A stretch of DNA of 54,830 nt from Streptomyces sp. NRRL S-337 (GCF_000720175.1 NZ_JOIX01000047.1:1-54830); one strand, 5' to 3'. Positions 46,507 through 54,830 are shown, counted from the first letter of the stretch. The notes: generated by a model not told the origin, from the letters alone. Program-made: numbers and translations.

Positions 46507-47727
46507 ATGGCCGACCGGGTCACGGTGATCGGATGGGACGGCTCTCCGCTGACCGCCGCCGCCCGCTCCGCCCTCGGCGCCGCCACACTGGTGGCCGGTG
46601 CCGCCCACCACCTCGCACTGCCCGAAGTCCCGCCGCACGCCGAGCGGATCCGGCTCGGCAGCGTCACCCTGGCCGCCCGCCGGATCGCCCAGCACCGCGG
46701 CACCGCCGTCGTCCTCGCCGACGGCGACCCCGGCTTCTTCGGCGTCGTCCGCACCCTGCGGGCCCCCGAGCACGGCCTGGAGGTCGAGGTCGTCCCGGCA
46801 GTCTCCTCCGTCGCGGCCGCCTTCGCCCGCGCCGGCATGCCCTGGGACGACGCCCAGATCGTCGTGGCCCACAGCCGCGACCTGCGCCGCGCGGTCAACG
46901 TCTGCCGCGCCCACACCAAGGTCGCGGTGCTCACCTCGCCCGGCGCCGGCCCCGCCGAACTCGCCCTGCTGCTCGGCGGCGTCCACCGCACCTTCGTCAT
47001 CTGCGAGGAACTGGGCACCGAACGCGAGCAGGTGACGGTCCTCACATCCGACAAGGCCGCCGACCACGTCTGGCGCGACCCCAACGTCGTCATCGTCGTC
47101 GGTGGTTCACCCGGCGGCGCCGCGGCCCAGGGCACCGGCTGGATCGCCGGCCACGAGGTCGGCCACCCGACCGGACCGCGTGGCTGGGGACTGCCCAACC
47201 GCGCCTACGGCGGAGCCCTCGCCGAGGGGGAAACCGTCCAGCTGCGCACCGCCCAACTCGCCCGCCTCGGGCCCCGGGTGGGCGACCTGGTCTGGGACAT
47301 CGGCACCGGCAGCGGAGCCGCCGCCGTGGAGGCCGCGCGGTTCGGCGCCGCGGTCATCGCGGTGGACGCCGACCCGGACGCCTGCGGACGCACCGCCGCC
47401 GTCGCCCGCCGGCACGGCGTCCAACTCCAGGTCGTGCACGGGCGGGCGCCGCAGATCCTGGAGGACCTGCCCGAGCCCGACGTCGTACGGATCGGCGGCG
47501 GGGGAGTGGAGGTCGTCACCGCCTGCGCCGCCCGCCGTCCCGAACGGATCGTCACCCACGCCGCCACCCGCGACGAGGCCGAGCTGCTGGGCCGGGCACT
47601 GGCGGACGGCGGGTACGACGTCGAGTGCGCCCTGCTGCAGTCCGTGGACCTGGACACCTCCGTCTGGGTCGAACGCGAGCGGTCCGTGGTGTTTTTGCTC
47701 AGCGGGTATCGCGTTCCTCACCCCTGA
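46507..47727 (+). CDS. cobL: precorrin-6Y C5,15-methyltransferase (decarboxylating), CbiE-CbiT fusion
   Basis: This 406-residue bifunctional enzyme of cobalamin synthesis methylates C-5 and C-15 of the corrin ring and decarboxylates the C-12 acetate. The N-terminal CbiE tetrapyrrole-methylase domain (about 1-205) has VTVIGWDGSPLTAAA and LADGDPGFFGVV. The C-terminal CbiT domain (about 215-400) has the Rossmann SAM site LVWDIGTGSGAAAVEAARFG. The ATG at 46507 follows a weak GGAGAC-type site. A GTACC-TCTC-GGGTAC-like hairpin lies near 46360. It is the first of three B12 genes in this window. Confidence 0.93.
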   Translation: MADRVTVIGWDGSPLTAAARSALGAATLVAGAAHHLALPEVPPHAERIRLGSVTLAARRIAQHRGTAVVLADGDPGFFGVVRTLRAPEHGLEVEVVPAVSSVAAAFARAGMPWDDAQIVVAHSRDLRRAVNVCRAHTKVAVLTSPGAGPAELALLLGGVHRTFVICEELGTEREQVTVLTSDKAADHVWRDPNVVIVVGGSPGGAAAQGTGWIAGHEVGHPTGPRGWGLPNRAYGGALAEGETVQLRTAQLARLGPRVGDLVWDIGTGSGAAAVEAARFGAAVIAVDADPDACGRTAAVARRHGVQLQVVHGRAPQILEDLPEPDVVRIGGGGVEVVTACAARRPERIVTHAATRDEAELLGRALADGGYDVECALLQSVDLDTSVWVERERSVVFLLSGYRVPHP

Positions 47728-47945
47728 CCTGGAAGGCAACCCGCGCGAGGTAGGCTGGCGGATCGTTGCGCCGCCGTTCCCCGTTCGGCTTCGTACGCCA
47801 ATATCCGGAAAATGCCGTGGTTTTGGACGAATATGAAGCTGTGAGCGTGGACGTGCCGCGAGGCGTGCTCGCTCGTTCTAGCTATCGGGGCGTCGGGGCG
47901 CCCCGGTCGAGCGTGTCGCACGAGCGGTTGGAAGGAGCACTACCA

Positions 47946-47966
47946 ATGGGCGAGGGGTACGCATGA
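47946..47966 (+). CDS. possible six-codon mini-ORF coupled to the bluB-cobT start
   Basis: An ATG at 47946 behind GGAAGGAG (47930-47937) reads MGEGYA and stops with a TGA that overlaps the ATG of the large downstream gene (ATGA, 47963-47966). This looks like translational coupling through a mini-ORF. The same frame is open back to 47766, so a 66-codon gene is a less likely alternative. The preceding stretch near 47800-47835 is unusually AT-rich for this genome and is probably the promoter. Confidence 0.4.
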   Translation: MGEGYA

Positions 47967-50900
47967 CCGACACCGGCCAGGTCCCGGGCGAGGGACAGCC
48001 GGAGAACGCAGGCGGACATCCCGGGCAGCCGCAGCCGGCGGCCGCTCCCTCCCCTGCCGACGCCGGACCCACGGAGCTGCCGGGCATGGTGACCCCTCAG
48101 GGCGACTACCCCTACCTCGACCAGACCGATCCCGGCGTCGAGGACGACGACCTGCTGCTCATGCCGGGCGCCCAGGGCGCCTGGAGCGAGCAGCCCGCGG
48201 CCCAGCCGCTGCCGCACGAGACCCACCAGGGCCAGACCCAGCAGCCGCAGCAGGGTGTGCCGTTCGACGCCGCCGCCCAGGGAGCCACCGGCTACGAGGC
48301 GATGCCCGCCCAGGCCGGCGACCACGAGAGCGGCGGCCGGGATTCCGGTTCCGTCGACCTGAGCGCGGTCCGCATCCCGCAGCCCGCGGCGCCCCAGCAG
48401 CCGGACCGGGCCCGTGCGGCCGCGCCCAACCGCCGCCCGCTGCACATGGGCCCGCCGGTGCCCGACGCGACCGGCGGCGTGGTCCGCTCGCTCGCCGACC
48501 GCGGCCCCGCAGACGCCCCCGCCCGGCACGCCGCCCCGCCCGCCGGTGCCCCCGAATACTTCGACGCCGCCGCCCCCGCCCAGGCCCCCGTGGCCCCGGA
48601 AGCCGCCGCGGCCGCCCAGCAGGCCCCCGCCGCACCCCAGGACGCCCAGCCGGCCCAGGCGTACGCCGCACCGCAGCCGCAGGCCGGGGCGGCGCCGTAC
48701 GCCGAGCAGACGTACGGCAGCCAGTCCTACGGTGGCCAGTCCTACGGTGGGCAGTTGTCTCCCGAGCAGACCTACGGCGCCGCCGGCCAGGGCCCGTTGC
48801 CGGGCCCGCAGCTCGGCGAGATCCCGGCCCAGATGCCGGCCTGGAACGACGCCACGGCCCAGGCCGCCCCGGCCCCCGCCCCCGAGCCGGCCCCCGAGCC
48901 GGCACCGGCTCCCGAACCGGCCGCGGTGGCCGCACCGGCGCCGGTGGCGGATCAGGTGCCGCCGGTCGAGGAGACCACAACGGCCGCGGCAGCGGCCCCG
49001 GTTGCCGACGAGGCACCGGTGGTGGAAGCGGCCCCGGCGGCGGAGGCGACCGCGCCCGCGGAGGCCACCGCCGCGCCGGCGGACGAGACCGCGCAGCCGG
49101 TCGCGCAGCCCGTCGCCCAGGACCCCGAGCTGCACGCCGAACAGCAGCTGCCGGCCGAACAGCAGCCCGTGGTGCAGCCGCAGGCACAGCCCGAGCCGGT
49201 GGCGCAGCCCGCGGAGGGCGCCGCGGACGGGACCGTACCGGGCGAGCCCGTCGAGGCCCCGACGGCGGAGCAGCCGACCGCCCAGGCCCCGGATGCCCAG
49301 GCTCCGGAGGCCCAGAGCCCGGAGGCCCAGAGCCCGGAGGCACAGACTCCGGACGCTCCGGCACAGGAGGCTCCGGTTCCGGACGCGCCCGCACAGGAAG
49401 TGCCTGCCCAGGAAGTACCCGTACAGGACGTTTCCGAGCAGGGCGCGGCCGAGGGCACGGAGGAGAACGTCACGGTCGACGCCGCCGCCCAGCCGCAGCC
49501 CGAGGCCGCCGCGCCGGAAACCGTCGCCTCTGAGGCCGTCGCCCCTGAGGCCGTCGCCCCCGAGGCCGCCGCGCCGCCGCAGGGCCCCGTCGCCCTGCCC
49601 GGAGCAGAGGACGGCGCCCCCGTCGAGCAGGAGCAGGTCGTCATAGAGCCGCCCGAGGCCGTTACCCCTGACACCTCGGCCGCCGCTGCCGCCACGGACG
49701 CCCCCGAGGGACAGGCGACCCCGGCCGCCGAGTCCGCAGCACCCGCCGCGGACGCCACACCGGACGCCACGCCGGACACCCCTGCCGACGCGTCCCCCGA
49801 GGCCGCAGCGACTCCCGAGGTCACCCCGGCTCCGGAGCCCGCCGCAGCCACCCCGGAGGCCTCGGCAGCCCCCGCGACCACAGAGCAAGCAGCAACGCCA
49901 GAGGCCGCGGAACCGGCCGCAACCGAAGAAGCGGCGGCAGCGGCAGTGGAAGAGGCAACGGAACCGGCGCAGGCAGCAGACACGGCCCCCGCGCCCCAGC
50001 AGCCCCAGGCCGCCGACGAGCAGCCCGCCATCCCGGCCGACGCCCCCGCAAAGGCCGCCCCCGCGGCCCAGCCCGGCACCGTCCACATCCCGGCCCAGCA
50101 GGTCGCCGAACAGCAGCCGCAGGCCGCCGCGGACGACACCGTTCCGCAGGCCCAGGACCCCGCCGGCACCCCGGTCGCCGTAGAGATGCCCGACGAGGCC
50201 CCCGCCGACGAGGCCCCCCACCAGCAGGACGCCGAGGCGCTCCTCCAGCTCGGTGAGGGCGCGGACGAGGACCAGCCGCAGGAGCCCGACGCGGTTCCGG
50301 CGGCCGACCAGCCGCAGGCCGTTGACGAGCAGCCCGCAGACGAGCAGGCCGCAGACGAGCAGGCCGCAGACGAGCAGCCCGCCGCCGAGGAGACCGACGC
50401 CGCCGACGGAGCCCCCGCGGCGGAAGAGGTCCCGGCAGGCCCCCCGGCCGCCGGCTACGACGACTCCGAGCGCGCCGCCGTCCACCGCGTGATGCGCGAG
50501 CGCCGCGACATCCGCAACGGCTTCCGCAGCGACCCGATCCCCAACGAGGTCCTGCTGCGCGTCCTGGAGGCGGCCCACACCGCCCCCAGCGTCGGCCACT
50601 CCCAGCCCTGGGACTTCGTCGTCATCCGGTCCGCCGAGACCCGCGAGAAGATGCACCAGCTCGCGATGGAGCAGCGCGACGCATACGCCAAGTCGCTGCC
50701 CAAGGCGCGCGCCAAGCAGTTCCGCGAGCTGAAGATCGAGGCGATCCTCGAAACACCGGTCAACATCGTTGTCACCGCCGACCCCACCCGCGGCGGCCGG
50801 CACACCCTCGGCCGGCACACCCAGCCGCAGATGGCCCCGTACTCCTCCGCGCTCGCCGTCGAGAACCTCTGGCTCGCGGCCCGTGCCGAGGGCCTCGGCG

Positions 50901-52174
50901 TCGGCTGGGTCAGCTTCTTCGACGAGCGCGAGATGGTCCGCGAACTGGGCCTGCCCGAGCACCTCGAAGTCGTCGCCTACCTGTGCGTCGGCTACGTCGA
51001 CGAGTTCCCCGAGGAGCCCGAGCTGCTGCAGGCCGGCTGGTCCAAGCGCCGCCCGCTGTCCTGGGTCGTCCACGAGGAGACCTACGGCCGCCGCGCGCTG
51101 CCCGGCGAGAACCCGCACGACCTCCTCCAGGAGACCCTCCAGGGCATCCGCCCGCTGGACGCCAAGGCGCTCGGCGAGGCGTGGGAGCGCCAGAAGCGGA
51201 TGACCAAGCCCGCCGGCGCGCTCGGCATGCTGGAGATCATCTCCGCGCAGCTGAGCGGACTGTCCCGCAAGTGCCCGCCGCCGATCCCGGAGCCGGCCGC
51301 CGTGGCGATCTTCGCCGGCGACCACGGCGTGCACGCCCAGGGCGTCACCCCCTGGCCCCAGGAGGTCACCGGCCAGATGGTCGCCAACTTCCTGGGCGGC
51401 GGCGCGGTCTGCAACGCCTTCGCCAACCAGGTCGGCGCCGAGGTGTGCGTGGTGGACGTCGGCGTGGCGAGCGAACTCCCCGCCACCCCCGGCCTGCTGC
51501 CCCGCAAGGTCCGGCCCGGCACCGCCGACTTCACCCAGGGCCCCGCGCTCACCCAGGAGGAGGTCCTCAAGGCCATCGAGGTGGGCATCGAAACCGCCCG
51601 CGACCTCGTCGCGGCCGGCAACAAGGCCCTGCTCACGGGCGAGATGGGGATCGCCAACACGACCACCTCCGCCGCGCTGATCGCCGTCTACACCGGCGTC
51701 GACCCGGCCGAGGTCACCGGCCGCGGCACCGGCATCAACGACGAGACGCACGCCCGCAAGGTCGACGTGGTCCGCCGCGCCCTGGAACTCCACCAGCCCG
51801 ATCCGGCCGACCCGATCGGCGTGCTCGCCGCGGTCGGCGGCCTGGAGCACGCGGCCCTGGTCGGCCTGATCCTCGGCGGCGCCTCGCTGCGCACGCCGGT
51901 GATCCTCGACGGCGTCAGCGCCGGCGCCGCCGCCCTGGTGGCCCGCGCCATCGCCCCCGAGGCGCTGGCCGCCTGCATCGCCGGCCACCGCAGCGCCGAG
52001 CCCGGCCACGTCGCGGCCCTCAACAAGCTCGGCCTGCGCCCGCTCGTCGACCTCGACCTGCGCCTCGGCGAGGGCACCGGCGCCCTGCTGGCCCTCCCCG
52101 TCGTGCAGAGCGCCGCCCGCGCCATGCACGAGGTCGCCACCTTCGACTCCGCCGGAGTGACGGAGAAGAGCTGA
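47963..52174 (+). CDS. cobT: BluB-CobT fusion with a very long low-complexity N-terminus
   Basis: This 1,403-residue protein covers lower-ligand synthesis and activation in cobalamin assembly. Residues 1 to about 830 are Ala/Pro/Glu/Gln-rich, without a predicted fold, signal peptide or membrane helix, and contain short repeats (YGGQSYGGQ, EPAPEPAPAPEPA, PEAQSPEAQ, DEQAADEQAADEQ). Residues about 835-1040 are a BluB nitroreductase-type domain (VHRVMRERRDIRNGF, HTAPSVGHSQPWDFVVI) that makes 5,6-dimethylbenzimidazole from FMNH2. Residues about 1050-1395 are CobT (GDHGVHAQGVTPWPQEVTGQ, GEMGIANTTTSAAL, and the catalytic Glu region GHRSAEPGH), which links the base to nicotinate mononucleotide. Both domains look catalytically intact. 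The ATG at 47963 is preceded by GAGGGG. BluB-CobT fusions are known in Streptomyces; the N-terminal length is striking. Confidence 0.92.
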   Translation: MTDTGQVPGEGQPENAGGHPGQPQPAAAPSPADAGPTELPGMVTPQGDYPYLDQTDPGVEDDDLLLMPGAQGAWSEQPAAQPLPHETHQGQTQQPQQGVPFDAAAQGATGYEAMPAQAGDHESGGRDSGSVDLSAVRIPQPAAPQQPDRARAAAPNRRPLHMGPPVPDATGGVVRSLADRGPADAPARHAAPPAGAPEYFDAAAPAQAPVAPEAAAAAQQAPAAPQDAQPAQAYAAPQPQAGAAPYAEQTYGSQSYGGQSYGGQLSPEQTYGAAGQGPLPGPQLGEIPAQMPAWNDATAQAAPAPAPEPAPEPAPAPEPAAVAAPAPVADQVPPVEETTTAAAAAPVADEAPVVEAAPAAEATAPAEATAAPADETAQPVAQPVAQDPELHAEQQLPAEQQPVVQPQAQPEPVAQPAEGAADGTVPGEPVEAPTAEQPTAQAPDAQAPEAQSPEAQSPEAQTPDAPAQEAPVPDAPAQEVPAQEVPVQDVSEQGAAEGTEENVTVDAAAQPQPEAAAPETVASEAVAPEAVAPEAAAPPQGPVALPGAEDGAPVEQEQVVIEPPEAVTPDTSAAAAATDAPEGQATPAAESAAPAADATPDATPDTPADASPEAAATPEVTPAPEPAAATPEASAAPATTEQAATPEAAEPAATEEAAAAAVEEATEPAQAADTAPAPQQPQAADEQPAIPADAPAKAAPAAQPGTVHIPAQQVAEQQPQAAADDTVPQAQDPAGTPVAVEMPDEAPADEAPHQQDAEALLQLGEGADEDQPQEPDAVPAADQPQAVDEQPADEQAADEQAADEQPAAEETDAADGAPAAEEVPAGPPAAGYDDSERAAVHRVMRERRDIRNGFRSDPIPNEVLLRVLEAAHTAPSVGHSQPWDFVVIRSAETREKMHQLAMEQRDAYAKSLPKARAKQFRELKIEAILETPVNIVVTADPTRGGRHTLGRHTQPQMAPYSSALAVENLWLAARAEGLGVGWVSFFDEREMVRELGLPEHLEVVAYLCVGYVDEFPEEPELLQAGWSKRRPLSWVVHEETYGRRALPGENPHDLLQETLQGIRPLDAKALGEAWERQKRMTKPAGALGMLEIISAQLSGLSRKCPPPIPEPAAVAIFAGDHGVHAQGVTPWPQEVTGQMVANFLGGGAVCNAFANQVGAEVCVVDVGVASELPATPGLLPRKVRPGTADFTQGPALTQEEVLKAIEVGIETARDLVAAGNKALLTGEMGIANTTTSAALIAVYTGVDPAEVTGRGTGINDETHARKVDVVRRALELHQPDPADPIGVLAAVGGLEHAALVGLILGGASLRTPVILDGVSAGAAALVARAIAPEALAACIAGHRSAEPGHVAALNKLGLRPLVDLDLRLGEGTGALLALPVVQSAARAMHEVATFDSAGVTEKS
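50321..50380. repeat. 15-bp in-frame tandem repeat inside bluB-cobT
   Basis: GCAGACGAGCAGGCC-type units begin at 50336, 50351 and 50366, and a diverged copy at 50321. They encode ADEQ(A/P) repeats in the low-complexity region. In-frame 15-base units suggest growth by replication slippage. Confidence 0.88.
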
Positions 52175-52205
52175 TGCGGTGCGGCCGGAACGCGGCCGCA
52201 CCGCA
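52175..52205 (+). terminator. terminator after bluB-cobT
   Basis: A 13-bp perfect stem (52175-52187 with 52193-52205) and a 5-base loop start directly at the stop codon. Confidence 0.88.
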
Positions 52206-52209
52206 TGAC

Positions 52210-52244
52210 CCCCGGCCCGCAGCCCCCTAGGCTGTGGGCCGGGG
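52210..52244 (+). terminator. second hairpin upstream of cobA
   Basis: A 15-bp stem (52210-52224 with 52230-52244), one G-U pair and a 5-base loop follow the previous terminator by four bases. Two consecutive strong hairpins suggest tight separation from cobA, which then needs its own promoter in 52245-52340. Confidence 0.8.
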
Positions 52245-52348
52245 CCGTACGCCCTCAAGCGTCGTATCATCCCTGATCAGCCGCTCCAGAGCCGCAGCGA
52301 CCGATCCGGTTTCGAACTCGCACCATCCGCACAAGGAGCCGCCCCGCC

Positions 52349-53587
52349 ATGGCCGAGCACGTCGCCGAACACGCTGCCTACCCCGTCGGACTGCGGCTGT
52401 CCGGCCGCCGGGTGGTCGTCCTGGGAGCCGGTCAGGTCGCCCAGCGCCGCCTCCCCTCGCTCGTCGCCGCGGGCGCGGACGTCGTGCTCGTCTCCCCGTC
52501 CGCCACCCCCTCCGTCGAGGCGATGGCCGACGCGGGCGAGATCCGCTGGGAGCGCCGCCGGTACCAGGCCGGTGACCTCGCCGAGGCCTGGTACGCGCTG
52601 ATCTCCACCGACGACCCCGAGGCCAACGCCGCCGCCTCCCAGGAGGCCGAGGAGCGGCGGGTGTGGTGCGTACGCGCCGACGACGCCGAGGCGGCCACCG
52701 CCTGGACCCCGGCCACCGGGCGCAGCGAGGGCGTGACCGTAGCCGTCCTCACCGGCCGCGACCCGCGCCGCTCGGCCGCCGTACGCGACGCCATCGTGGA
52801 GGGCCTGCGTGACGGCAGCATCGCCGCGCCGCACCACCGCCGCGCGCACACCCCCGGCGTGGCCCTGGTCGGTGGCGGCCCCGGCGACCCCGACCTGATC
52901 ACCGTCCGCGGCCGCCGTCTCCTTGCCGAGGCCGACGTCGTCATCGCCGACCGCCTCGGCCCCCGCGACCTGCTGGCCGAGCTGCCCCCGCACGTCGAGG
53001 TCATCGACGCCGCGAAGATCCCCTACGGCCGGTTCATGGCCCAGGAGGCCATCAACAACGCGCTGATCGAGCACGCCAAGGCCGGTAAGGCCGTGGTCCG
53101 CCTCAAGGGCGGCGACCCGTTCGTCTTCGGCCGCGGTATGGAGGAGGCCCAAGCGCTCGCCGAGGCCGGCATCCCCTGCACGGTCGTGCCCGGCATCTCC
53201 AGCACCATCTCGGTGCCCGCCGCCGCCGGCATCCCCGTCACCCACCGCGGTGTCGCCCACGAATTCACCGTCGTCAGCGGCCATGTCGCCCCCGACGACG
53301 AGCGCTCCCTGGTCGACTGGCCCGCCCTCGCCAAGCTGCGCGGCACCCTGGTCGTCCTCATGGGAGTGGAGAACAGCGGAGCCATCGCCGCCAAGCTCGT
53401 CGAGCACGGCCGCCCCGCCGACACCCCGGCCGCCGTCATCCAGGAGGGCACCACCGCCACCCAGCGCCGGGTCGACGCCACCCTGGCCACCCTCGGCGAG
53501 ACGGTCCGCTCCGAGGGCGTCCGGCCGCCGGCGGTCATCGTCATCGGCGACGTCGTCACGATCGGCGCGACGACCACGGCCGACTAG
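52349..53587 (+). CDS. cobA: uroporphyrinogen-III C-methyltransferase with precorrin-2 dehydrogenase-like N-terminus
   Basis: This 412-residue protein supplies precorrin-2 for cobalamin and siroheme. The N-terminal domain (about 10-160) resembles the siroheme synthase Rossmann part (GRRVVVLGAGQVAQRRLPSLVAAGA; LISTDDPEANAAASQEAEERRVWC). The C-terminal domain (about 168-405) is the SAM methyltransferase, with VALVGGGPGDPDLITVRG, VRLKGGDPFVFGRGMEEA and PVTHRG. The order is that of CysG without its separate helical dimerisation domain being obvious. Whether the N-terminal half still oxidises precorrin-2 cannot be told. The ATG at 52349 follows AAGGAG (52333-52338). Confidence 0.93.
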   Translation: MAEHVAEHAAYPVGLRLSGRRVVVLGAGQVAQRRLPSLVAAGADVVLVSPSATPSVEAMADAGEIRWERRRYQAGDLAEAWYALISTDDPEANAAASQEAEERRVWCVRADDAEAATAWTPATGRSEGVTVAVLTGRDPRRSAAVRDAIVEGLRDGSIAAPHHRRAHTPGVALVGGGPGDPDLITVRGRRLLAEADVVIADRLGPRDLLAELPPHVEVIDAAKIPYGRFMAQEAINNALIEHAKAGKAVVRLKGGDPFVFGRGMEEAQALAEAGIPCTVVPGISSTISVPAAAGIPVTHRGVAHEFTVVSGHVAPDDERSLVDWPALAKLRGTLVVLMGVENSGAIAAKLVEHGRPADTPAAVIQEGTTATQRRVDATLATLGETVRSEGVRPPAVIVIGDVVTIGATTTAD

Positions 53588-53653
53588 CCGATTCGTTTCC
53601 CCGGGCATTCCCCCGGCATTGGAACCCCGACACCGACAAGGCACTATCTCCCC

Positions 53654-54469
53654 GTGGCAGAAATCATCACCGTCGACGACCCGGACGACCCGCGGCTGGC
53701 CGACTACACCGGCCTGACCGACGTCGAACTGCGGCGCCGGCGCGAGCCCGCGGAGGGACTCTTCATCGCCGAGGGCGAGAAGGTCATCCGGCGCGCCCGG
53801 CACGCCGGCTACGAGATGCGCTCGATGCTGCTCTCCTCGAAGTGGGTCGACGTCATGCGCGACGTCATCGACGAGGTCCCGGCCCCGGTCTACGCCGTCA
53901 GCCCGGCCCTCGCCGAACAGGTGACGGGCTATCACGTACACCGCGGCGCGCTCGCCTCCATGCAGCGCACCCCGCTGCCCGCGGCCACCGAACTCCTCGC
54001 CGGGGCGCGCCGCATCGTGGTCATGGAGGCCGTCAACGACCACACCAACATCGGCGCGATCTTCCGCAGCGCGGCGGCCCTCGGCATGGACGCGGTGCTG
54101 CTCTCCCCGGACTGCGCCGACCCCCTCTACCGCCGCTCGGTGAAGGTCTCCATGGGCGCGGTCTTCTCCGTCCCGTACGCCCGCCTGGAGAGCTGGCCCC
54201 GCGACCTGTCCGTCGTACGGGAAGCGGGCTTCAAACTGCTCGCCCTCACCCCCGCCGAGAAGGCCTCCACCATCGACGAGGCCGCCCCGCACACGCTCGA
54301 CCGCGTCGCCCTGATGCTGGGCGCGGAGGGCGGCGGCCTCACCACCGGCGCCCTGCGCGCCGCCGACGAATGGGTCCGCATCCCGATGGCCCACGGCGTC
54401 GACTCCCTCAACGTCGGCGCAGCCGCGGCGGTGGCCTTCTACGCGGTGACGTCGGGGCGACCGGCTTAG
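53654..54469 (+). CDS. TrmH/SpoU family RNA 2'-O-methyltransferase
   Basis: This 271-residue SPOUT methyltransferase has an N-terminal substrate domain (about 1-110, RREPAEGLFIAEGEKVIRRA) and the knotted catalytic domain. Its motifs are VNDHTNIGAIFRSAAALGMDAVLLS, MLGAEGGGLTTGAL and VRIPMAHGVDSLNVGAAAAVAFYA. It is distinct from the copy at 4325. The RNA target is unknown. The start is the GTG at 53654, without a clear Shine-Dalgarno. It lies 66 bases after cobA and may be co-transcribed. Confidence 0.88.
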   Translation: MAEIITVDDPDDPRLADYTGLTDVELRRRREPAEGLFIAEGEKVIRRARHAGYEMRSMLLSSKWVDVMRDVIDEVPAPVYAVSPALAEQVTGYHVHRGALASMQRTPLPAATELLAGARRIVVMEAVNDHTNIGAIFRSAAALGMDAVLLSPDCADPLYRRSVKVSMGAVFSVPYARLESWPRDLSVVREAGFKLLALTPAEKASTIDEAAPHTLDRVALMLGAEGGGLTTGALRAADEWVRIPMAHGVDSLNVGAAAAVAFYAVTSGRPA

Positions 54470-54569
54470 GCGGTAGCGAGCTACGGGGCCACGCGGGGCC
54501 AGATGACCCGTAGGCCCGTGCGGTAGCGACCTACGGGGCCACGCGGGCCGTATGACCCGCACCGCTGTA
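54470..54569. repeat. 50-bp tandem repeat, two copies
   Basis: GCGGTAGCGA(G/C)CTACGGGGCCACGCGGG begins at 54470 and again at 54520, each copy ending ATGACCCG plus a short variable part. It directly follows the methyltransferase stop. Confidence 0.85.
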
Positions 54570-54830
54570 CCGCCCGTACCGCTCGTACGGGGCATACGGG
54601 CCGAACTGCACCCGGTTCCCGCCGTGGTGTTCTCCCGTGGTTACGCCGTTCCGCCGGGAATACCGCCTCGCCCCGCCACGTTGTCGGCCCCGAGGGGGCC
54701 CTCGCACCCCTTAGGGGATCTGTTCCCCTCACCCCTAATACTGCAACCGCATGTGGTGTGACCGTGTGGGCTGGGGCTCGTTGGTGTGACTGTGTGAGAA
54801 GTCGCTGACGGTTGAGCAGATCGAGTCGTG
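54570..54830. other. intergenic stretch to the end of the window
   Basis: I see no supportable gene. There is a small palindrome CCCCTTAGGGG near 54710 and a TAATACT hexamer at 54735-54741 that could be a -10 for a rightward gene. In the bases after it, short frames close quickly. The coding start of that gene, if any, lies beyond the window. Confidence 0.4.

Noticed and set aside
46335..47962. Cobalamin riboswitch before cobL or bluB-cobT
   Set aside because: I could not find the conserved B12-box core in either upstream region; a covariance-model search would settle it.
47766..47966. A 66-codon frame ending MGEGYA before bluB-cobT
   Set aside because: Its upstream part covers the AT-rich promoter-like stretch and lacks a ribosome binding site. 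Only the last six codons behind GGAAGGAG look translatable.
47882..52270. A 1,462-codon open frame antisense to bluB-cobT
   Set aside because: Its translation is Arg/Gly/Leu/Val repeats mirroring the low-complexity sense strand. Long stop-free antisense frames are expected at this GC content, and there is no ribosome binding site or family match.

Overview
The window is high-GC actinobacterial chromosome, almost certainly Streptomyces. Coding density and third-position GC are high, GTG starts are common, genes overlap by ATGA/GTGA, twin-arginine signal peptides recur, and the gene order infC-rpmI-rplT-(SpoU methyltransferase)-(PAS kinase)-pheST followed by argCJBDR is the one I know from Streptomyces. 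I see no complete insertion sequence, prophage or CRISPR array. It reads as core chromosome with a few accessory pairs.

Layout. 1-2343: a repeat block, an SseB-family protein, an aquaporin and a DUF1844 protein. 2344-10317: translation block, with infC (apparently starting at AUC behind a structured leader), rpmI, rplT, an rRNA methyltransferase, an orphan PAS histidine kinase and pheST. 10318-24604: mixed genes. These are a SpoIIE-type phosphatase, a 3-hydroxyacyl-CoA dehydrogenase, a GHL10 glycosidase, DUF1918, a divergent EamA exporter/MocR regulator pair, small enzymes, two unknown membrane proteins, a PadR/alpha-beta hydrolase divergon with three operator copies, a LuxR regulator, a methyltransferase, DUF1059 and a double VOC protein. 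24605-33414: arginine cluster argCJBDR-argGH, interrupted by tRNA-Pro(GGG) and a DUF488 gene. argC and argG each carry a promoter overlapped by ARG-box-like half-sites.

33415-42359: a TetR/MFS efflux operon, a palindromic IS-end-like element, a secreted 5'-nucleotidase, plsC divergent from a secreted glycerophosphodiesterase with PHO-box-like 11-nt phased repeats between them, an acetyltransferase, a two-gene membrane-protein operon and a HAD hydrolase. 42360-45568: methionine ABC importer metN-metI-metQ behind a probable Met/Cys-sensing leader peptide. 45569-53587: cobalamin genes, with cobL (CbiE-CbiT), a 1,403-residue protein carrying BluB and CobT domains after about 830 residues of low-complexity sequence, and cobA with a precorrin-2 dehydrogenase-like N-terminus. 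53588-54830: a second SpoU methyltransferase, then 361 bases with a tandem repeat and no gene I can support.

The genes work as separate modules: translation (infC operon, pheST, tRNA-Pro, two rRNA methylases), arginine synthesis with its repressor, methionine uptake beside B12 synthesis (B12 serves methionine synthase), and phosphate scavenging from lipids and nucleotides. The observations most worth a second look are the metNIQ leader peptide, the AUC start and leader of infC, the PHO-like array at 38602-38645, the BluB-CobT fusion with its repeat-expanded N-terminus, and the PadR triple operator.
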